Below, piece by piece: positions 33,209-44,353 of a stretch of 64,000 bases of DNA (positions are counted from its first letter, which is position 1; the number at the start of each line of letters is the position of its first letter). The stretch is from Dokdonella sp. GTDB taxonomy: Bacteria > Pseudomonadota > Gammaproteobacteria > Xanthomonadales > Rhodanobacteraceae. A model generated the notes under the pieces. It saw only the letters and a program-made list of their open reading frames with translations, was not told where the DNA came from and ran no database searches. The stretch is from assembly GCA_016712865.1 (NCBI GenBank), contig JADJQH010000008.1, positions 186,001 through 250,000 of the forward strand, read 5' to 3'. The translations under genes were made by a program, and so were the position numbers.

Positions 33209-33224
33209 GTATCCGATCGGATAC
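33209..33224 (+). promoter_or_regulatory. Operator palindrome of the HigB/RelE-type toxin-antitoxin operon
   Basis: GTATCCGATCGGATAC is a perfect 16-base palindrome eight bases before the toxin ATG, where an autorepressing antitoxin would bind. Confidence 0.65.
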
Positions 33225-33232
33225 GGTGTCAC

Positions 33233-33529
33233 ATGAGCACGTTCCTGCGCACATCGGAGTTCGACGCATGGCTGAAAGCGCTGCGCGATCCCATTGCAAC
33301 GGCCCGCATTGCGGCGCGCATCCGCTCGGCAGAGGCTGGCAATTTTGGCGACTGTGCGCCTGTCGGAGACGGTATCTCCGAGATGCGTATTCACGTTGGT
33401 CCAGGCTATCGCCTGTACTACTGCCGCAGGGGTGAAGTGACCTACCTGCTGCTGTGTGCGGGTGACAAATCTTCCCAAGCCAGGGACATCCGCACAGCCA
33501 AGACCTTGCTCAGGAATCTGGAGAGCTGA
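33233..33529 (+). CDS. Type II toxin, RelE/HigB superfamily (Gp49-like)
   Basis: The 98-residue protein resembles the addiction-module killer proteins of the RelE/ParE superfamily (FDAWLKALRDPIATARIAARI at the N-terminus, GPGYRLYYCRRG in the core, KTLLRN near the C-terminus). Such toxins are usually ribosome-dependent mRNA interferases. The toxin gene comes first and the antitoxin gene follows after three bases, the usual order for HigBA-like pairs. A palindromic operator precedes it. Confidence 0.85.
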   Translation: MSTFLRTSEFDAWLKALRDPIATARIAARIRSAEAGNFGDCAPVGDGISEMRIHVGPGYRLYYCRRGEVTYLLLCAGDKSSQARDIRTAKTLLRNLES

Positions 33530-33532
33530 CCC

Positions 33533-33829
33533 ATGAAAAACATTGCCGCCTTTGATGCTGCCGACTATCTCGACAATGATGTTGTCATTGCGGAGTACCT
33601 GAATGCTGCGCTGGAAGACGAGAACCCCAATGTGTTTCTCCAGGCCATTGCCGACGTCGCCAAGGCGCGCGGCATGAGCCAATTGGCCAAGGACACGGGG
33701 CTTGGCCGTGAAAGTCTGTACAAGGCATTGGCCCCTGGCGCAAAACCACGCTACGACACGATCATCAAACTGGTTCGCGCGCTGGGTGTCGAGCTGCGCA
33801 CCGCACCGGTTCACGGCGGTGGGTCGTAG
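33533..33829 (+). CDS. Antitoxin with helix-turn-helix, HigA-like
   Basis: The 98-residue protein matches the putative addiction-module antidote family that pairs with this toxin type. Residues 30-85 contain a helix-turn-helix (LAKDTGLGRESLYKALAPG) preceded by FLQAIADVAKARGMSQ. It should neutralise the toxin and repress the operon through the palindrome at 33209-33224. Confidence 0.87.
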   Translation: MKNIAAFDAADYLDNDVVIAEYLNAALEDENPNVFLQAIADVAKARGMSQLAKDTGLGRESLYKALAPGAKPRYDTIIKLVRALGVELRTAPVHGGGS

Positions 33830-33835
33830 CTCGCT

Positions 33836-33996
33836 GGAGAAGATCTGACCAGACCAGGTTGTCGTCGCCCCGGCGAACGCCGGGGTCCATTTTGACCTTG
33901 ATTCCGTTGGAACAAATCAAGGCGGATGAACAGCCCTCGGTTGTTGCGAAGCGCTTCCGGCGTTCGCCGGAACGATGAACAGAATCAGCGTTTCCT
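33836..33996. mobile_element. Small MITE-like repeat, family with GATC-type ends, copy A
   Basis: The copy starts near GGAGAAGATCTGACC and ends with AATCAGCGTTTCCT. Its inside (CCCCGGCGAACGCCGGGGTCC near 33868, then a degenerate partner near 33958) matches the module at 50725-50888 over most of its length. There is no gene between 33830 and 34187, and apart from this element nothing else is seen there. Confidence 0.55.
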
Positions 33997-34187
33997 CAAG
34001 GTTACGCAGCTTCAATCTGCCATCCGGGGAAGACCAGAACGGCGGGGTGGCCGCGCCGGGCAGCCAGATGACTTTGGCGGCGCCGTTCCATTGCCGTGTG
34101 AGAAACCCCGCCCTGCCGCGAATCATGTCGGCAACGGGCACAATCGCCCACATTCGGCAGGGTGTGATGGAAGGGGTCATCGGCGAA

Positions 34188-34679
34188 ATGGAAAACACGC
34201 GGCAAGTGTTCGGCGAACGGTTGCAGCGTCATCGCGGCATCGTGTTCAAGGTGGCCAACACCTATTGCCGGGATGCGCAGGATCGCGCGGATCTGGCCCA
34301 GGACATCGCCGTGCAGTTGTGGAAGGCGTGGCCGGGCTACGACCCGTCCCGTTCCTTCACCACCTGGATGTACCGCATCGCGTTGAATGTCGCGATCAGC
34401 TCGCTGCGCGCTTCTGAAACCCGCGAACGCGCATCGCTGCCGCTGGATGAAGCGCTGCACGACGTGGCCGATGCCAACGCCACCGACCACGAGGCCGATC
34501 AGCAGCTGCGCCTGTTGGAGCAGTTCATCCGCCGCCAAGGCGCGCTGGATCGCGCCTTGCTGCTGCTCTATCTCGATGAGCGCAGCCAGCGCGAGATTGG
34601 CGAGATTCTCGGTATCAGTGAAACCAATGTCTCGACACGGATCGGCCGCCTCAAGCAACGCATCCGCGAGGAGATCTGA
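34188..34679 (+). CDS. RNA polymerase ECF sigma factor
   Basis: The 163-residue protein has sigma-70 region 2 at about residues 10-75 (YCRDAQDRADLAQDIAVQLW, SFTTWMYRIALNVA) and region 4 at about 105-160 (LLYLDERSQREIGEILGISETNVSTRIGRLKQRI). The ATG at 34188 follows GGAAGGGG by about 11 bases; an in-frame ATG at 34167 is the alternative, and a longer frame reaches back into repeat DNA. No anti-sigma factor is recognisable, although the next gene encodes a membrane protein that could play that part. Confidence 0.85.
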   Translation: MENTRQVFGERLQRHRGIVFKVANTYCRDAQDRADLAQDIAVQLWKAWPGYDPSRSFTTWMYRIALNVAISSLRASETRERASLPLDEALHDVADANATDHEADQQLRLLEQFIRRQGALDRALLLLYLDERSQREIGEILGISETNVSTRIGRLKQRIREEI

Positions 34680-34890
34680 GGCAACGCTGATCAAATCCTG
34701 CCTGTCCGGAGCCCACCTGCAAATGAGCCCATGTCGCCTTCGTTTCGTTCATGGTTCGACAGGCTCACCACGAACGGAGGGGGTGAGAGCCGTTCATGGT
34801 TCGATGGGCTCACCACGAACGGAGGGGGTGAGAGCCGTTCATGGTTCGACGGGCTCACCACGAACGGAAGACGACTTGATCAGCGGTGCC
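34680..34890. mobile_element. Small MITE-like repeat with GATC-type ends, copy B
   Basis: GGCAACGCTGATCAA at 34680-34694 faces TTGATCAGCGGTGCC at 34876-34890, an inverted pair with one mismatch. Between them sit three tandem 45-base units (starting at 34746, 34791 and 34836) with the palindromic repeat CGTTCATGGTTCGACAGGCT...CGAACGG. The left end touches the stop codon of the sigma-factor gene. Confidence 0.65.
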
Positions 34891-34928
34891 CCAAACCCAG
34901 CCCTCAACCCACCACACGGAACTCTTCA

Positions 34929-35600
34929 ATGGAAACCACCATGGAACTCGACGACTTCAAATCTGCCTGGAAAACCCTGGATGCACGCCTGCAACGCGAC
35001 AACGCGCTGCAATTGCACCTGCTGCGTGATCGCAAACTGGACAAGGCTCGCAATCGCCTGCGGCCGCTGTTCTGGGGTCAGATTGCACAGATCCTGTTTG
35101 CGCTTCCGTTCCTGCTGTTGGTAGTGGCGCTGTGGTCCTCGAATCCGACGCAGGTGTCTGTGATCGTGGCCGGCGTCGTGCTGCATGCCTATTCGGTGTT
35201 CACCATCATCGCCGCCGGCGTGGTGCTCGGGCAGATGTCCAAAGTGGATTACGCAGCTCCGGTTCTGGAAATCCAGAAACAGCTACTGCGCGTACGCACG
35301 TACTACATCCGCAGCGGCATGGTGGCCGGTTTGCCCTGGTGGTTCTTGTGGGTGGTGATCCTGATGGTGCTGGCCGGGCTTGGCGGTGGTGACCTGCTTG
35401 CACGGGCGCCGTGGATGGTCTGGGGTGGCTTGGGTTTCGGCGCAGCGGGACTCGTCGCCACTGCCTGGTTTCATCGCTGGTCGCGTCGTCCTGAGCGTGC
35501 GGCACTTGGTCGCAGACTTGATGACAGTCTGGGCGGCGGCAGCCTGCGGCGTGCCCAGGCGGAACTGGCGGAACTCCTGCGCTTTGAAAAGGATGCGTGA
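34929..35600 (+). CDS. Integral membrane protein of unknown function
   Basis: The 223-residue protein starts at METTMELDDFKSAW (ATG at 34929; 34941 is an alternative). An N-terminal charged helix of about 50 residues is followed by membrane segments near 55-78, 82-105, 134-155 and 163-185, and a charged C-terminal helix. I do not recognise the family. Its place directly after an ECF sigma gene suggests a membrane-bound regulator or output gene of that sigma factor. The longer frame starting at 34731 translates the tandem repeat and is rejected. Confidence 0.75.
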   Translation: METTMELDDFKSAWKTLDARLQRDNALQLHLLRDRKLDKARNRLRPLFWGQIAQILFALPFLLLVVALWSSNPTQVSVIVAGVVLHAYSVFTIIAAGVVLGQMSKVDYAAPVLEIQKQLLRVRTYYIRSGMVAGLPWWFLWVVILMVLAGLGGGDLLARAPWMVWGGLGFGAAGLVATAWFHRWSRRPERAALGRRLDDSLGGGSLRRAQAELAELLRFEKDA

Positions 35601-35744
35601 CGGCCGAACGTGCGCTATTCGCGAACCGATTCACACTTTGTCTGCGATGGTGTTCGCGGTCTGACCGATGCGGCAAAACCATCATGCCGGCGCGGTCGTC
35701 GACCGCACTTGCAATTTGAAGATCCAAGCAAACCGGGAGGAACC

Positions 35745-36311
35745 ATGTTCACAACACGACATAAACTCTTAGCGGCCATCCTGCTTGCGGGTGCCAGTCT
35801 GTCCGTACAGGCCACGGAAGCCTCGTTCGACGGTGCCGAGGAACCGGGTAACCACGTCGTTTTCCATGCGCCTGGCGCAGATGAAGCCGGGTTGTTCGCT
35901 CCGACTGGCGCTGCCAATGACTATCTTTTTGTCGCCGGATCGGCCTTCAACGCCCGCACGTCCACTCAGACGGTGACCTACCCAGGGGCTGGGTGCATCA
36001 ACTCAACTGCCGCTGTCACCACCGACCTGCAGTTGCCGCAGGGTGCAGAAATCCAGGGTATTCGTACCTACTACTACGACATGGCCAGCGCGGGAAGTGT
36101 TGGTACCTACCTCACCGTCTATGACGGCGCGGGCGGATCGAGCGACCTGTTGAACCAAGATTCGACCCTGGAGTCGGGGTACGCGAGCGAATACTTCAAC
36201 TTGGCGGTCCCGGTAGTAGTGGACAATCTCGCGCAATCCTATGTGCTGACGGCGAATATGGCCGCGAATCTGCGATTTTGCGGCATGCGCGTTTTCTACG
36301 ACGCGCCGTGA
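35745..36311 (+). CDS. Secreted protein, paralogue of the next gene, without GFE tag
   Basis: The 188-residue protein has an ATG preceded by GGGAGGAACC and a signal peptide ending near SVQA. The mature part has two or three Cys residues and beta-rich sequence (YPGAGCINSTAA, LRFCGMRVFYDAP) that aligns with the downstream product (YTGSGCIHATGG, LQFCGVRIAYISD). The family is not recognised. It ends in FYDAP and lacks the C-terminal tag of its neighbour. It is nine bases upstream of that gene. Confidence 0.75.
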   Translation: MFTTRHKLLAAILLAGASLSVQATEASFDGAEEPGNHVVFHAPGADEAGLFAPTGAANDYLFVAGSAFNARTSTQTVTYPGAGCINSTAAVTTDLQLPQGAEIQGIRTYYYDMASAGSVGTYLTVYDGAGGSSDLLNQDSTLESGYASEYFNLAVPVVVDNLAQSYVLTANMAANLRFCGMRVFYDAP

Positions 36312-36320
36312 GGACCTGCC

Positions 36321-36944
36321 ATGAAACCGAGAATCCAGAAAAACAACGTGCTGATGCCGGTCAAGTCCATGCGCCTTGTCGCCTTGGCGGTCGCTGCCAG
36401 CCTGGCTTGTGAAGTCGCATACGCGGCGCCTGGCGATGCTCCGGAAGGCCCCCCGGCACTACCCTCAGCCAATCTGCCCGAGCAAATGCTGGGTGGCGGC
36501 GGCTATCAGTATCTGTGGCTGCCGGGATCGGTGTTCCATCCATTTCAGACAGGCGCTGCGTTCAGCTACACCGGTTCGGGCTGCATCCACGCGACAGGCG
36601 GAACGGAAAAGCGGTTTGCCCACAAGGTCGTGTTGCCGACGGGTTCGGTCGTCAAGTTTGTGCGGTTGTACGCCTACGACAATTCCGCGAGTTCGGCGAT
36701 AACCGCATTCTTTACCACCTATGATGGTGGCGGTGATTTCACGGAACTCATTTCCGTGGACTCGACCAACGCTGGCGGGTACGTCTCCAATCTGGGGCCC
36801 GAGATGAACTACACGATCAACGGCTTGCTCGAATCCGCGAACATTGTTGCCAACCTCGGCACCCAGAACGATAACAGCCTGCAATTTTGCGGCGTGCGCA
36901 TCGCCTACATCTCGGACCTGATCTTCGAGAATGGATTCGAGTAG
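36321..36944 (+). CDS. Secreted protein with C-terminal GFE tag, paralogue of the preceding gene
   Basis: The 207-residue protein begins after GAGGACCTGCC, with a signal peptide whose hydrophobic stretch is at residues 18-34 (cleavage near AYA). It shares the Cys pattern and beta-rich core of the upstream paralogue and ends SDLIFENGFE. The two probably arose by tandem duplication, after which the tag was gained or lost in one copy. Function is unknown; it is likely periplasmic or surface-exposed. Confidence 0.75.
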   Translation: MKPRIQKNNVLMPVKSMRLVALAVAASLACEVAYAAPGDAPEGPPALPSANLPEQMLGGGGYQYLWLPGSVFHPFQTGAAFSYTGSGCIHATGGTEKRFAHKVVLPTGSVVKFVRLYAYDNSASSAITAFFTTYDGGGDFTELISVDSTNAGGYVSNLGPEMNYTINGLLESANIVANLGTQNDNSLQFCGVRIAYISDLIFENGFE

Positions 36945-36965
36945 TCAGCATTGGACCGCTGCATT

Positions 36966-37018
36966 CGAGGCAACGGAAGCCTGAAGCCGGTTTGTGCCAC
37001 TCGATCAGCGTTGCCTCG
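36966..37018. repeat. Inverted repeat downstream of the tagged paralogue
   Basis: CGAGGCAACG at 36966-36975 faces CGTTGCCTCG at 37009-37018. The right arm continues as CGATCAGCGTTGCC, which matches the ends of the small MITE-like family. It may be a solo end that now serves as a transcript hairpin. Confidence 0.4.
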
Positions 37019-37146
37019 ATGGCCGACAGGGACGTCGGCCTCTTCTTGTGCGTGTCGGAGCACTGCCGTTGGCGATTACACTTTGACTGCCTCATCGGGG
37101 TGCCGGTCCGTGAGGAGATGGCGGGTGCCGGTCACGGGGAGGCAAC

Positions 37147-37608
37147 ATGAAGACTCTTGAAAACCGCATTCCGCCGCCGCTGGTTGGCCTGGTCTGTGCC
37201 ATCGCCATGTGGGGTCTGGCGCGGGCCACGCCAGCGTTTGCGATGCCAAGCGCGCTGCGTCTCGCCCTGGCAGCGGGATGTGCATTGCTGGGTATCGGGA
37301 TTGCGGTGGCGGGTGTTGCGGCATTCCGTCGCGCACGCACCACGGTCAATCCGCTGAAACCCGAATCCGCCAGTGAGTTGGTCACCGGCGGCATTTACCG
37401 AATCACACGCAATCCGATGTATCTCGGAATGGCGCTGGTTTTGCTCGGCTGGGCACTATTCCTTTCCGCGCCGGCATCGCTGCTCGGTGTGGTGGCGTTT
37501 GTGGCGTTCATCGACCGCTTGCAGATCCGTCCGGAAGAACGCGCCATGCTTGCCTTGTTCGGCGAATCCTTTCGAGCCTATGCCACGCGCGTGCGGCGCT
37601 GGCTGTGA
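37147..37608 (+). CDS. Isoprenylcysteine carboxyl methyltransferase-like membrane protein
   Basis: The 153-residue protein has four hydrophobic segments and the family motif GGIYRITRNPMYLGMAL near residues 79-95, followed by RPEERAMLALFGESFRAYATRVRRWL at the C-terminus, typical of ICMT/PEMT-type phospholipid or small-molecule methyltransferases in bacteria. The substrate cannot be told. The start follows GGGGAGG. It is convergent with leuB, the stop codons lying side by side. Confidence 0.82.
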   Translation: MKTLENRIPPPLVGLVCAIAMWGLARATPAFAMPSALRLALAAGCALLGIGIAVAGVAAFRRARTTVNPLKPESASELVTGGIYRITRNPMYLGMALVLLGWALFLSAPASLLGVVAFVAFIDRLQIRPEERAMLALFGESFRAYATRVRRWL

Positions 37609-38697
37609 TCAATCCCGCATCACGATGGGCTGGCGTTCCTCGCACAGGTGCGCAAGTACCGCGCGGGTGGCGGCGCGGGTGGACAGCGGGGCCGTGGTGG
37701 ACGCGAGATCGGCGGTGAATGCGCCGGCATGCAGCGCCTCGGACACCGCGCGTTCGATGCACTCCGCTTCGTCGACCAGCTCCAGTGAATGGCGCAGCAG
37801 CAAGGCGGCACTGAGGATGCTGGCGTACGGATTGGCCATGCCGCGCCCGGCAATATCCGGTGCCGAACCGTGGATGGGCTCGTAAAGTCCACGGCGGCCA
37901 TCGCCGAGTGATGCCGAAGGCAGCAGGCCGAGCGATCCGGCCAGCATCGAGGCCTCGTCGGTGAGGATGTCGCCGAACATGTTCTCGGTGACGATCACGT
38001 CGTACTCGCGCGGGCGGGCCAGCAGGTGCATGGCCATGGCATCGACCAGTTGATGCTCGATCTGCACGTCGGGAAATTCCTCGCGCGCCACGCGCGTGGC
38101 CACTTCGCGCCATAGTCGCGATGTTTCCAGCACGTTGGCCTTGTCCACCGACGTGAGCTTGCCGCGTCGCGCGCGCGCGAGCTGGCAGGCGCGACGCACG
38201 ATGCGTTCCACTTCGACCACGCTGTAGCTGCACAGGTCGCTGGCGTGATCAGGGCTGCGCTGCTTGTCGCCGAAATAGATGCCGCCGGTCAGCTCGCGCA
38301 CGACCAGCAGGTCCACGCCGGCGAGCAGATGCGGCTTGATCGGTGCCGCGCCAAGTGCGGCCGGATGCGGTGCCACCGGACGCAGGTTGGCGTAAAGGCC
38401 CAATGCCTGGCGCAAGGCGAGCAGGCCTTGTTCCGGGCGCACGCGGGCGTTCGGGTCAGACCACTTCGGCCCGCCCACCGCACCCAGCAATACGGCATCG
38501 GCGTGTTGGCAGGCGTGCAGCGTCTCCTCCGGCAACGGCGCGCCGCAGGCATCAATGGCGGCGCCGCCAATCAGGTGATGTTGGAAGTTGAAGCAATGGC
38601 CGAAGTTGCGTGCCACCGCAGTCAGCACGTCAACGGCGGCTGCGGTGACTTCAGGACCAATGCCGTCACCGGGCAAGACAACGATTTCAGCATGCAT
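37609..38697 (-). CDS. leuB: 3-isopropylmalate dehydrogenase
   Basis: The 362-residue enzyme oxidises and decarboxylates 3-isopropylmalate in leucine synthesis. Family signatures are [10 protein letters not shown] at residues 8-17 and the Mg-site region ([29 protein letters not shown]). The ATG at 38697 gives the family N-terminus and overlaps leuD by 11 bases. It is the last gene of the ten-gene operon. Confidence 0.96.
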   Translation of the reverse strand: MHAEIVVLPGDGIGPEVTAAAVDVLTAVARNFGHCFNFQHHLIGGAAIDACGAPLPEETLHACQHADAVLLGAVGGPKWSDPNARVRPEQGLLALRQALGLYANLRPVAPHPAALGAAPIKPHLLAGVDLLVVRELTGGIYFGDKQRSPDHASDLCSYSVVEVERIVRRACQLARARRGKLTSVDKANVLETSRLWREVATRVAREEFPDVQIEHQLVDAMAMHLLARPREYDVIVTENMFGDILTDEASMLAGSLGLLPSASLGDGRRGLYEPIHGSAPDIAGRGMANPYASILSAALLLRHSLELVDEAECIERAVSEALHAGAFTADLASTTAPLSTRAATRAVLAHLCEERQPIVMRD

Positions 38698-39268
38698 GGT
38701 GCAATTCCTCATGGCGGGTAATGGCGGCTGCGTGACGCAGCAGGTAACCGAGCTGGTCCAGGCCCTCGAGCAGGCAGGTGCGTGCAAAGGCATCCAGCGC
38801 AAAGCGGTGACGGCTGCCGTCGGGCAGAGTCACTTCACAGCGCGCGACATCGATGTGCAGTTCGATGCCCGGTTGCTCTATCAACGTATCGACCACGGAC
38901 TCCGCAAGCACGATGGGCAGCAGGCCGTTTTTCAGTGCGTTGCTGCGGAAAATATCGGCAATCTCCGCGCTGATCACCGCACGCAAGCCGAGGTCGGTCA
39001 GAGCCCATGGCGCGTGTTCGCGCGAAGAGCCGCAGCCGAAATTGCGACCGGCCACCAGGATCTGCGCTCCGGCGTTCTGCGCTTGGTTGAATGGAAACTC
39101 GGGATTGAGCGAGCCATCCGCGCGCCTGCGCCAGTCGTTGAAGGCGTGGCTGCCGAGCCCGGCACGTTCGGTGGTGGTGAGGAAGCGCGCAGGAATGATC
39201 TGGTCGGTATCGATGTTGCGTTCGCGCAGTACCACCGTGCGCGACGTCAGTGTGCTGAAGGCTTTCAT
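38687..39268 (-). CDS. leuD: 3-isopropylmalate dehydratase small subunit
   Basis: The 193-residue swivel subunit pairs with LeuC to isomerise 2- to 3-isopropylmalate. [12 protein letters not shown] and the [17 protein letters not shown] motif are conserved. The ATG overlaps the leuC stop as TGATG at 39270-39266, which implies translational coupling between the two subunits. Confidence 0.96.
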   Translation of the reverse strand: MKAFSTLTSRTVVLRERNIDTDQIIPARFLTTTERAGLGSHAFNDWRRRADGSLNPEFPFNQAQNAGAQILVAGRNFGCGSSREHAPWALTDLGLRAVISAEIADIFRSNALKNGLLPIVLAESVVDTLIEQPGIELHIDVARCEVTLPDGSRHRFALDAFARTCLLEGLDQLGYLLRHAAAITRHEELHHAC

Positions 39269-40695
39269 CACGCCGCCTCCGTACAGCTCAGGCTGCGCGG
39301 ATCGGCAATGACTCCGGCGATGGCGCAGGCCGCCGCAGTCAAGGGCGAGGCCAGCACCGTGCGAGCGCCCGGACCCTGGCGACCTTCGAAGTTTCGGTTG
39401 GAGGTAGAAACCGCAAGTTGGCCCGGAGCCACCAGGTCACCGTTCATGGCGATGCACATCGAGCAGCCCGGCTCGCGCCACTCGGCACCGGCCGCGCGCA
39501 CGATGGCATCGATGCCCTCGGCTTCGGCGGCACGTCGCACCTGTTCGGAACCCGGCACCACCAGCATGCGCACGCGCGGATGCACGCGGCGGGCACGCAG
39601 CACGCGCGCCACCTCACGCAAATCCGACAGGCGTGCATTGGTGCAACTGCCGACAAAGACGACATCCACCGGCTGGCCCAGCATCGCCTCGCCCGCGCGC
39701 AAGCCCATGTAGGCCAGCGCCTTGGCTTCGTCGGGCTGCACACTCGACGGCAGGCGCGAACCAATCGCGCTGACCTGGCCCGGATGCGTACCCCAGCTGA
39801 CCGTGGGCTGCACTTCGCCTGCGTCGATCACCACGTCGCGGTCGAACACCGCATCCGCATCGCTGTGCCAGCGACCCCAGGATTCGACGGCGCGTCGGAA
39901 GTCTTCGCCCTTTGCAGCGCGCGGCGTGCCGGCGAGGTAATCGAAAGTGACCTGATCCGCGGCGATCAGGCCGGCCCGCGCACCCGCCTCGATCGACATG
40001 TTGCACACGGTCATGCGCGCGTCCATCGACAGCGCGCGAATGGCTTCGCCGCGATATTCGATGACATGGCCGGTGCCGCCGTTGACCCCGATCACGCCGA
40101 TGATGTGCAGGATCAGGTCCTTGGCGCTGACGCCTGCGCCCAGGCGACCATTGACGGTGATCGCGAGGGTTTTCGGCTTGCGTTGCAGCAGGCACTGGCT
40201 GGCCAGTACATGCGCCACTTCACTGGTGCCGATGCCGAAGGCAAGCGCGCCGAACGCGCCATGTGTAGCCGTGTGGCTGTCGCCGCAGACGATGGTCATG
40301 CCCGGTTGGGTCAGGCCCAGTTCGGGTGCCACCACATGCACGATGCCGCGATTCGGGTCGTCGAAATCAAACAGTTCGATGGCGTGGCGCTGGCAGTTGC
40401 GACGCAAGGTGTCGACCTGGAGCCTGGCCTGCTCGTTGGTGAACCGTGGTGCCGCGCCGCGTTCGCGTGGGGTGGTCGGAGTCGAGTGATCAAGCGTCGC
40501 GCAGGTGCGTTCGGGCCGACGCACGCCAAGGCTGCGCGCATCGAGTTCCGCAAAGGCCTGTGGCGAGGTGACTTCGTGGATCAGGTGCAGGTCGATGTAG
40601 AGCAGCGCGGGCGCGTCATCGCTTTCGGCGACAACGGTATGCGCGTCCCACAGTTTGTCGAACAGGGTTCGTGGCGTGTTGCTTGCGGGATTCAT
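39268..40695 (-). CDS. leuC: 3-isopropylmalate dehydratase large subunit
   Basis: The 475-residue aconitase-family subunit carries the [4Fe-4S] cluster ligands in [10 protein letters not shown] and [13 protein letters not shown], and the substrate-binding [22 protein letters not shown] chose the ATG at 40695 ([19 protein letters not shown]), seven bases after leuA, over a longer frame that overlaps leuA. Confidence 0.96.
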   Translation of the reverse strand: MNPASNTPRTLFDKLWDAHTVVAESDDAPALLYIDLHLIHEVTSPQAFAELDARSLGVRRPERTCATLDHSTPTTPRERGAAPRFTNEQARLQVDTLRRNCQRHAIELFDFDDPNRGIVHVVAPELGLTQPGMTIVCGDSHTATHGAFGALAFGIGTSEVAHVLASQCLLQRKPKTLAITVNGRLGAGVSAKDLILHIIGVIGVNGGTGHVIEYRGEAIRALSMDARMTVCNMSIEAGARAGLIAADQVTFDYLAGTPRAAKGEDFRRAVESWGRWHSDADAVFDRDVVIDAGEVQPTVSWGTHPGQVSAIGSRLPSSVQPDEAKALAYMGLRAGEAMLGQPVDVVFVGSCTNARLSDLREVARVLRARRVHPRVRMLVVPGSEQVRRAAEAEGIDAIVRAAGAEWREPGCSMCIAMNGDLVAPGQLAVSTSNRNFEGRQGPGARTVLASPLTAAACAIAGVIADPRSLSCTEAA

Positions 40696-40702
40696 GCATT
40701 TC

Positions 40703-42270
<1,568 letters not shown>

Positions 42271-42274
<4 letters not shown>

Positions 42275-43353
42275 GCGCAGGCTTCGCTTCGGGAGCGGAC
42301 AGGTTCAGGAGACGGGCTGGCCGGTGTCGGCGTGGTGGCCGGTTGTGGCAGGGTGAGTGTCTTGCCAATGGCATCCTCCGCGCTGGATCGCACCCGACGC
42401 CGCGGCCTGCGCGGAGCGCGCGTACGCACATCGCACAGCAGTTGGGCGAGCAGGGCGGCATCGATGTTGCCGCCGGAGACCACGGCACACTTGCGCTTGC
42501 CGACCACGCGACGACCGGCGGCAAGGGCGAGTGCGCCCGCACCTTCGGCAATGACATGTTCCTCAAGGGCAAGGCGCACCAGGGTTTCGCGCAACTCTGC
42601 TTCACGCACCACCACCACGTCGTCGAGCAATTCGCGCAACACGCAGCGGGTGATTTCACCGGGAACCTTCACGCGCACGCCGTCGGCCAGGGTGGCACGC
42701 GGTTCGGACAGGGTTTGCTTGCCCGCCAGTACCTGCGCCATGGCATCGACGCCATCGACTTGTGCGCCGACGATGCGCACGCCTTGCGAGTGCAAGGCAA
42801 GGGCGATGCCGGAGGCGAGCCCGCCACCACCAATCGGCACGATCACCACATCCGGCGCCAGCGCGCCCAGTTCGAGGCCGACCGTGCCTTGTCCGGCAAT
42901 GACATCCGGATCATCGAAGGCCGAGAGCAGGCGGTAATCGTGCTGTTGGGCAAGATCACTGGCCAGGGCGCGTGCTTCGTCGAAGGTTTCACCGTGCAGG
43001 CGCACCGTCGCACCCCAATGGGCGACGCCGGCAATCTTGGTTTGCGGCGCGTTGCGCGGCATCACCGTGATCACCGGCATGCGCAGCCGATAACCGGCCC
43101 AGGCCAGGCCCTGCGCATGGTTGCCGGCAGAGGCGGCAATCACCGGGCGGGTGTCACCGCGTTCGCGCGCGGCAAGCAGCGCATTCAGCGCGCCGCGCAC
43201 CTTGTAGGAGCCGGTGCGTTGCAGGTTTTCCAGTTTCAGCCAGCAACCGAAACGTTCCGCGTGATGCACGGGTGTGGCGGCAAGGTGCGGGCGCAGGCGT
43301 GCCTGCGCGGCCAGCACATCGCTTGCGGTAACGGCTACATCCGGATCAGACAT
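42271..43353 (-). CDS. ilvA: Threonine dehydratase without ACT regulatory domain
   Basis: The 360-residue PLP enzyme deaminates threonine to 2-oxobutyrate for isoleucine. The PLP Lys lies in GSYKVRGAL and the phosphate-binding loop in IGGGGLASG. The protein ends about 45 residues after the catalytic domain with a basic, Pro-rich tail ([10 protein letters not shown]) and lacks the one or two ACT-like domains that confer isoleucine feedback in E. coli IlvA. It resembles catabolic TdcB in size, but its place in the operon points to biosynthesis. Start at 43353 overlaps ilvE by eight bases. Confidence 0.9.
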
Positions 43354-44353
43354 GGCTGAGCCATCCGAGCCGCGAGGCATCCTCGCCGCGCACCACGCGC
43401 TGATAGTGGGCGGCAATTTCGCGGGTCAGCGATTCTCCGTAGCGACGCCCATCCAGTTCGCTGATCGGCAACACTTCAGCGGCGGTTCCGCACACGAACA
43501 CTTCATCGGCGTCGCGCAATTCCTCGTAGGCCAGCTTGCGCGTGTCGGCACCGACCAGCTGGATCACGCTGTCGCGGGTGATGCCGGCCAGCGCGTCGAC
43601 ATGCTCGACCGCGGTCACCCGGCCCGCGCGCACCATGAACACATTGGCGCCAGTGCACTCGACCACCAGCCCATCGCCATCGACGAACAGGGCTTCGTCG
43701 AAACCGCGCTGTTTTGCCTCGCGCTTGGCCAGGATGGAGTTGACGTAGGCACCGCAGAGTTTCAGCGGCGGCAGGGAACTGGACGGATTGCGCTTCCATG
43801 GTGATCGCGTCAGGCGCACGCGCTCGACGGCCAGGTGCACCTTGCTGGCCAGCGTGGTCACCATCAGGTGTTTGCTGAGCGCGGAAACATCGAGGCCGAT
43901 CGATCCGGTTCCACACCAGGCCAGTGGCCGGATGTAGGCATCACGATGGGCGTTGGCGCGCAAGGTTTGCAGGATGGCCTGGCTGGCCTGCGCGCTGTCG
44001 AACGGGATGTCCAGCAACGCGCATCCCTTCTGCATGCGGCGCAAATGTTCCGGCAGGCGGAACACGGCAGTACCGCCATTCGCGGTGGCGTAGCTGCGGA
44101 TGCCTTCGAACACTCCGCTGCCGTAGTGCAGGGCGTGGGTGGTCAGTGGTATCTGCGCGGATTCGGCATCCAGCAGCGCGCCATCGAGCCACAGTTTCGG
44201 CCGTACCTGCGTACGGCCGTCCTTGTGCATGCCGGGGCAGGCAACTGGCGCGGACGCTGTTTCGGGCGACGAATCGGGCGCTGCCTCGCGATGATGATCC
44301 ACGCTGCGCAATGCATCGCTATCCATTCCGGGTTCGCTCACGGTCACGGACAT
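43346..44353 (-). CDS. ilvE: Branched-chain amino acid aminotransferase
   Basis: The 335-residue fold-type IV PLP enzyme carries out the last step for Ile, Val and Leu. The PLP Lys is in LKLCGAYVNS, and ECTGANVFMV supplies the conserved Glu. GSGVFEGIRSY is the substrate-binding signature. An unusual 45-residue N-terminal extension rich in Ser, Pro and Asp precedes the normal family start; an internal ATG near 44230 could give a shorter form. The ATG at 44353 overlaps ilvM by ten bases. Confidence 0.93.
   Translation of the reverse strand: MSVTVSEPGMDSDALRSVDHHREAAPDSSPETASAPVACPGMHKDGRTQVRPKLWLDGALLDAESAQIPLTTHALHYGSGVFEGIRSYATANGGTAVFRLPEHLRRMQKGCALLDIPFDSAQASQAILQTLRANAHRDAYIRPLAWCGTGSIGLDVSALSKHLMVTTLASKVHLAVERVRLTRSPWKRNPSSSLPPLKLCGAYVNSILAKREAKQRGFDEALFVDGDGLVVECTGANVFMVRAGRVTAVEHVDALAGITRDSVIQLVGADTRKLAYEELRDADEVFVCGTAAEVLPISELDGRRYGESLTREIAAHYQRVVRGEDASRLGWLSHV

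Noticed and set aside
34746-34869. CRISPR-like array or coding repeat
   Set aside because: The 45-base units are directly tandem with no spacers, and the frame through them only extends a membrane protein artificially.
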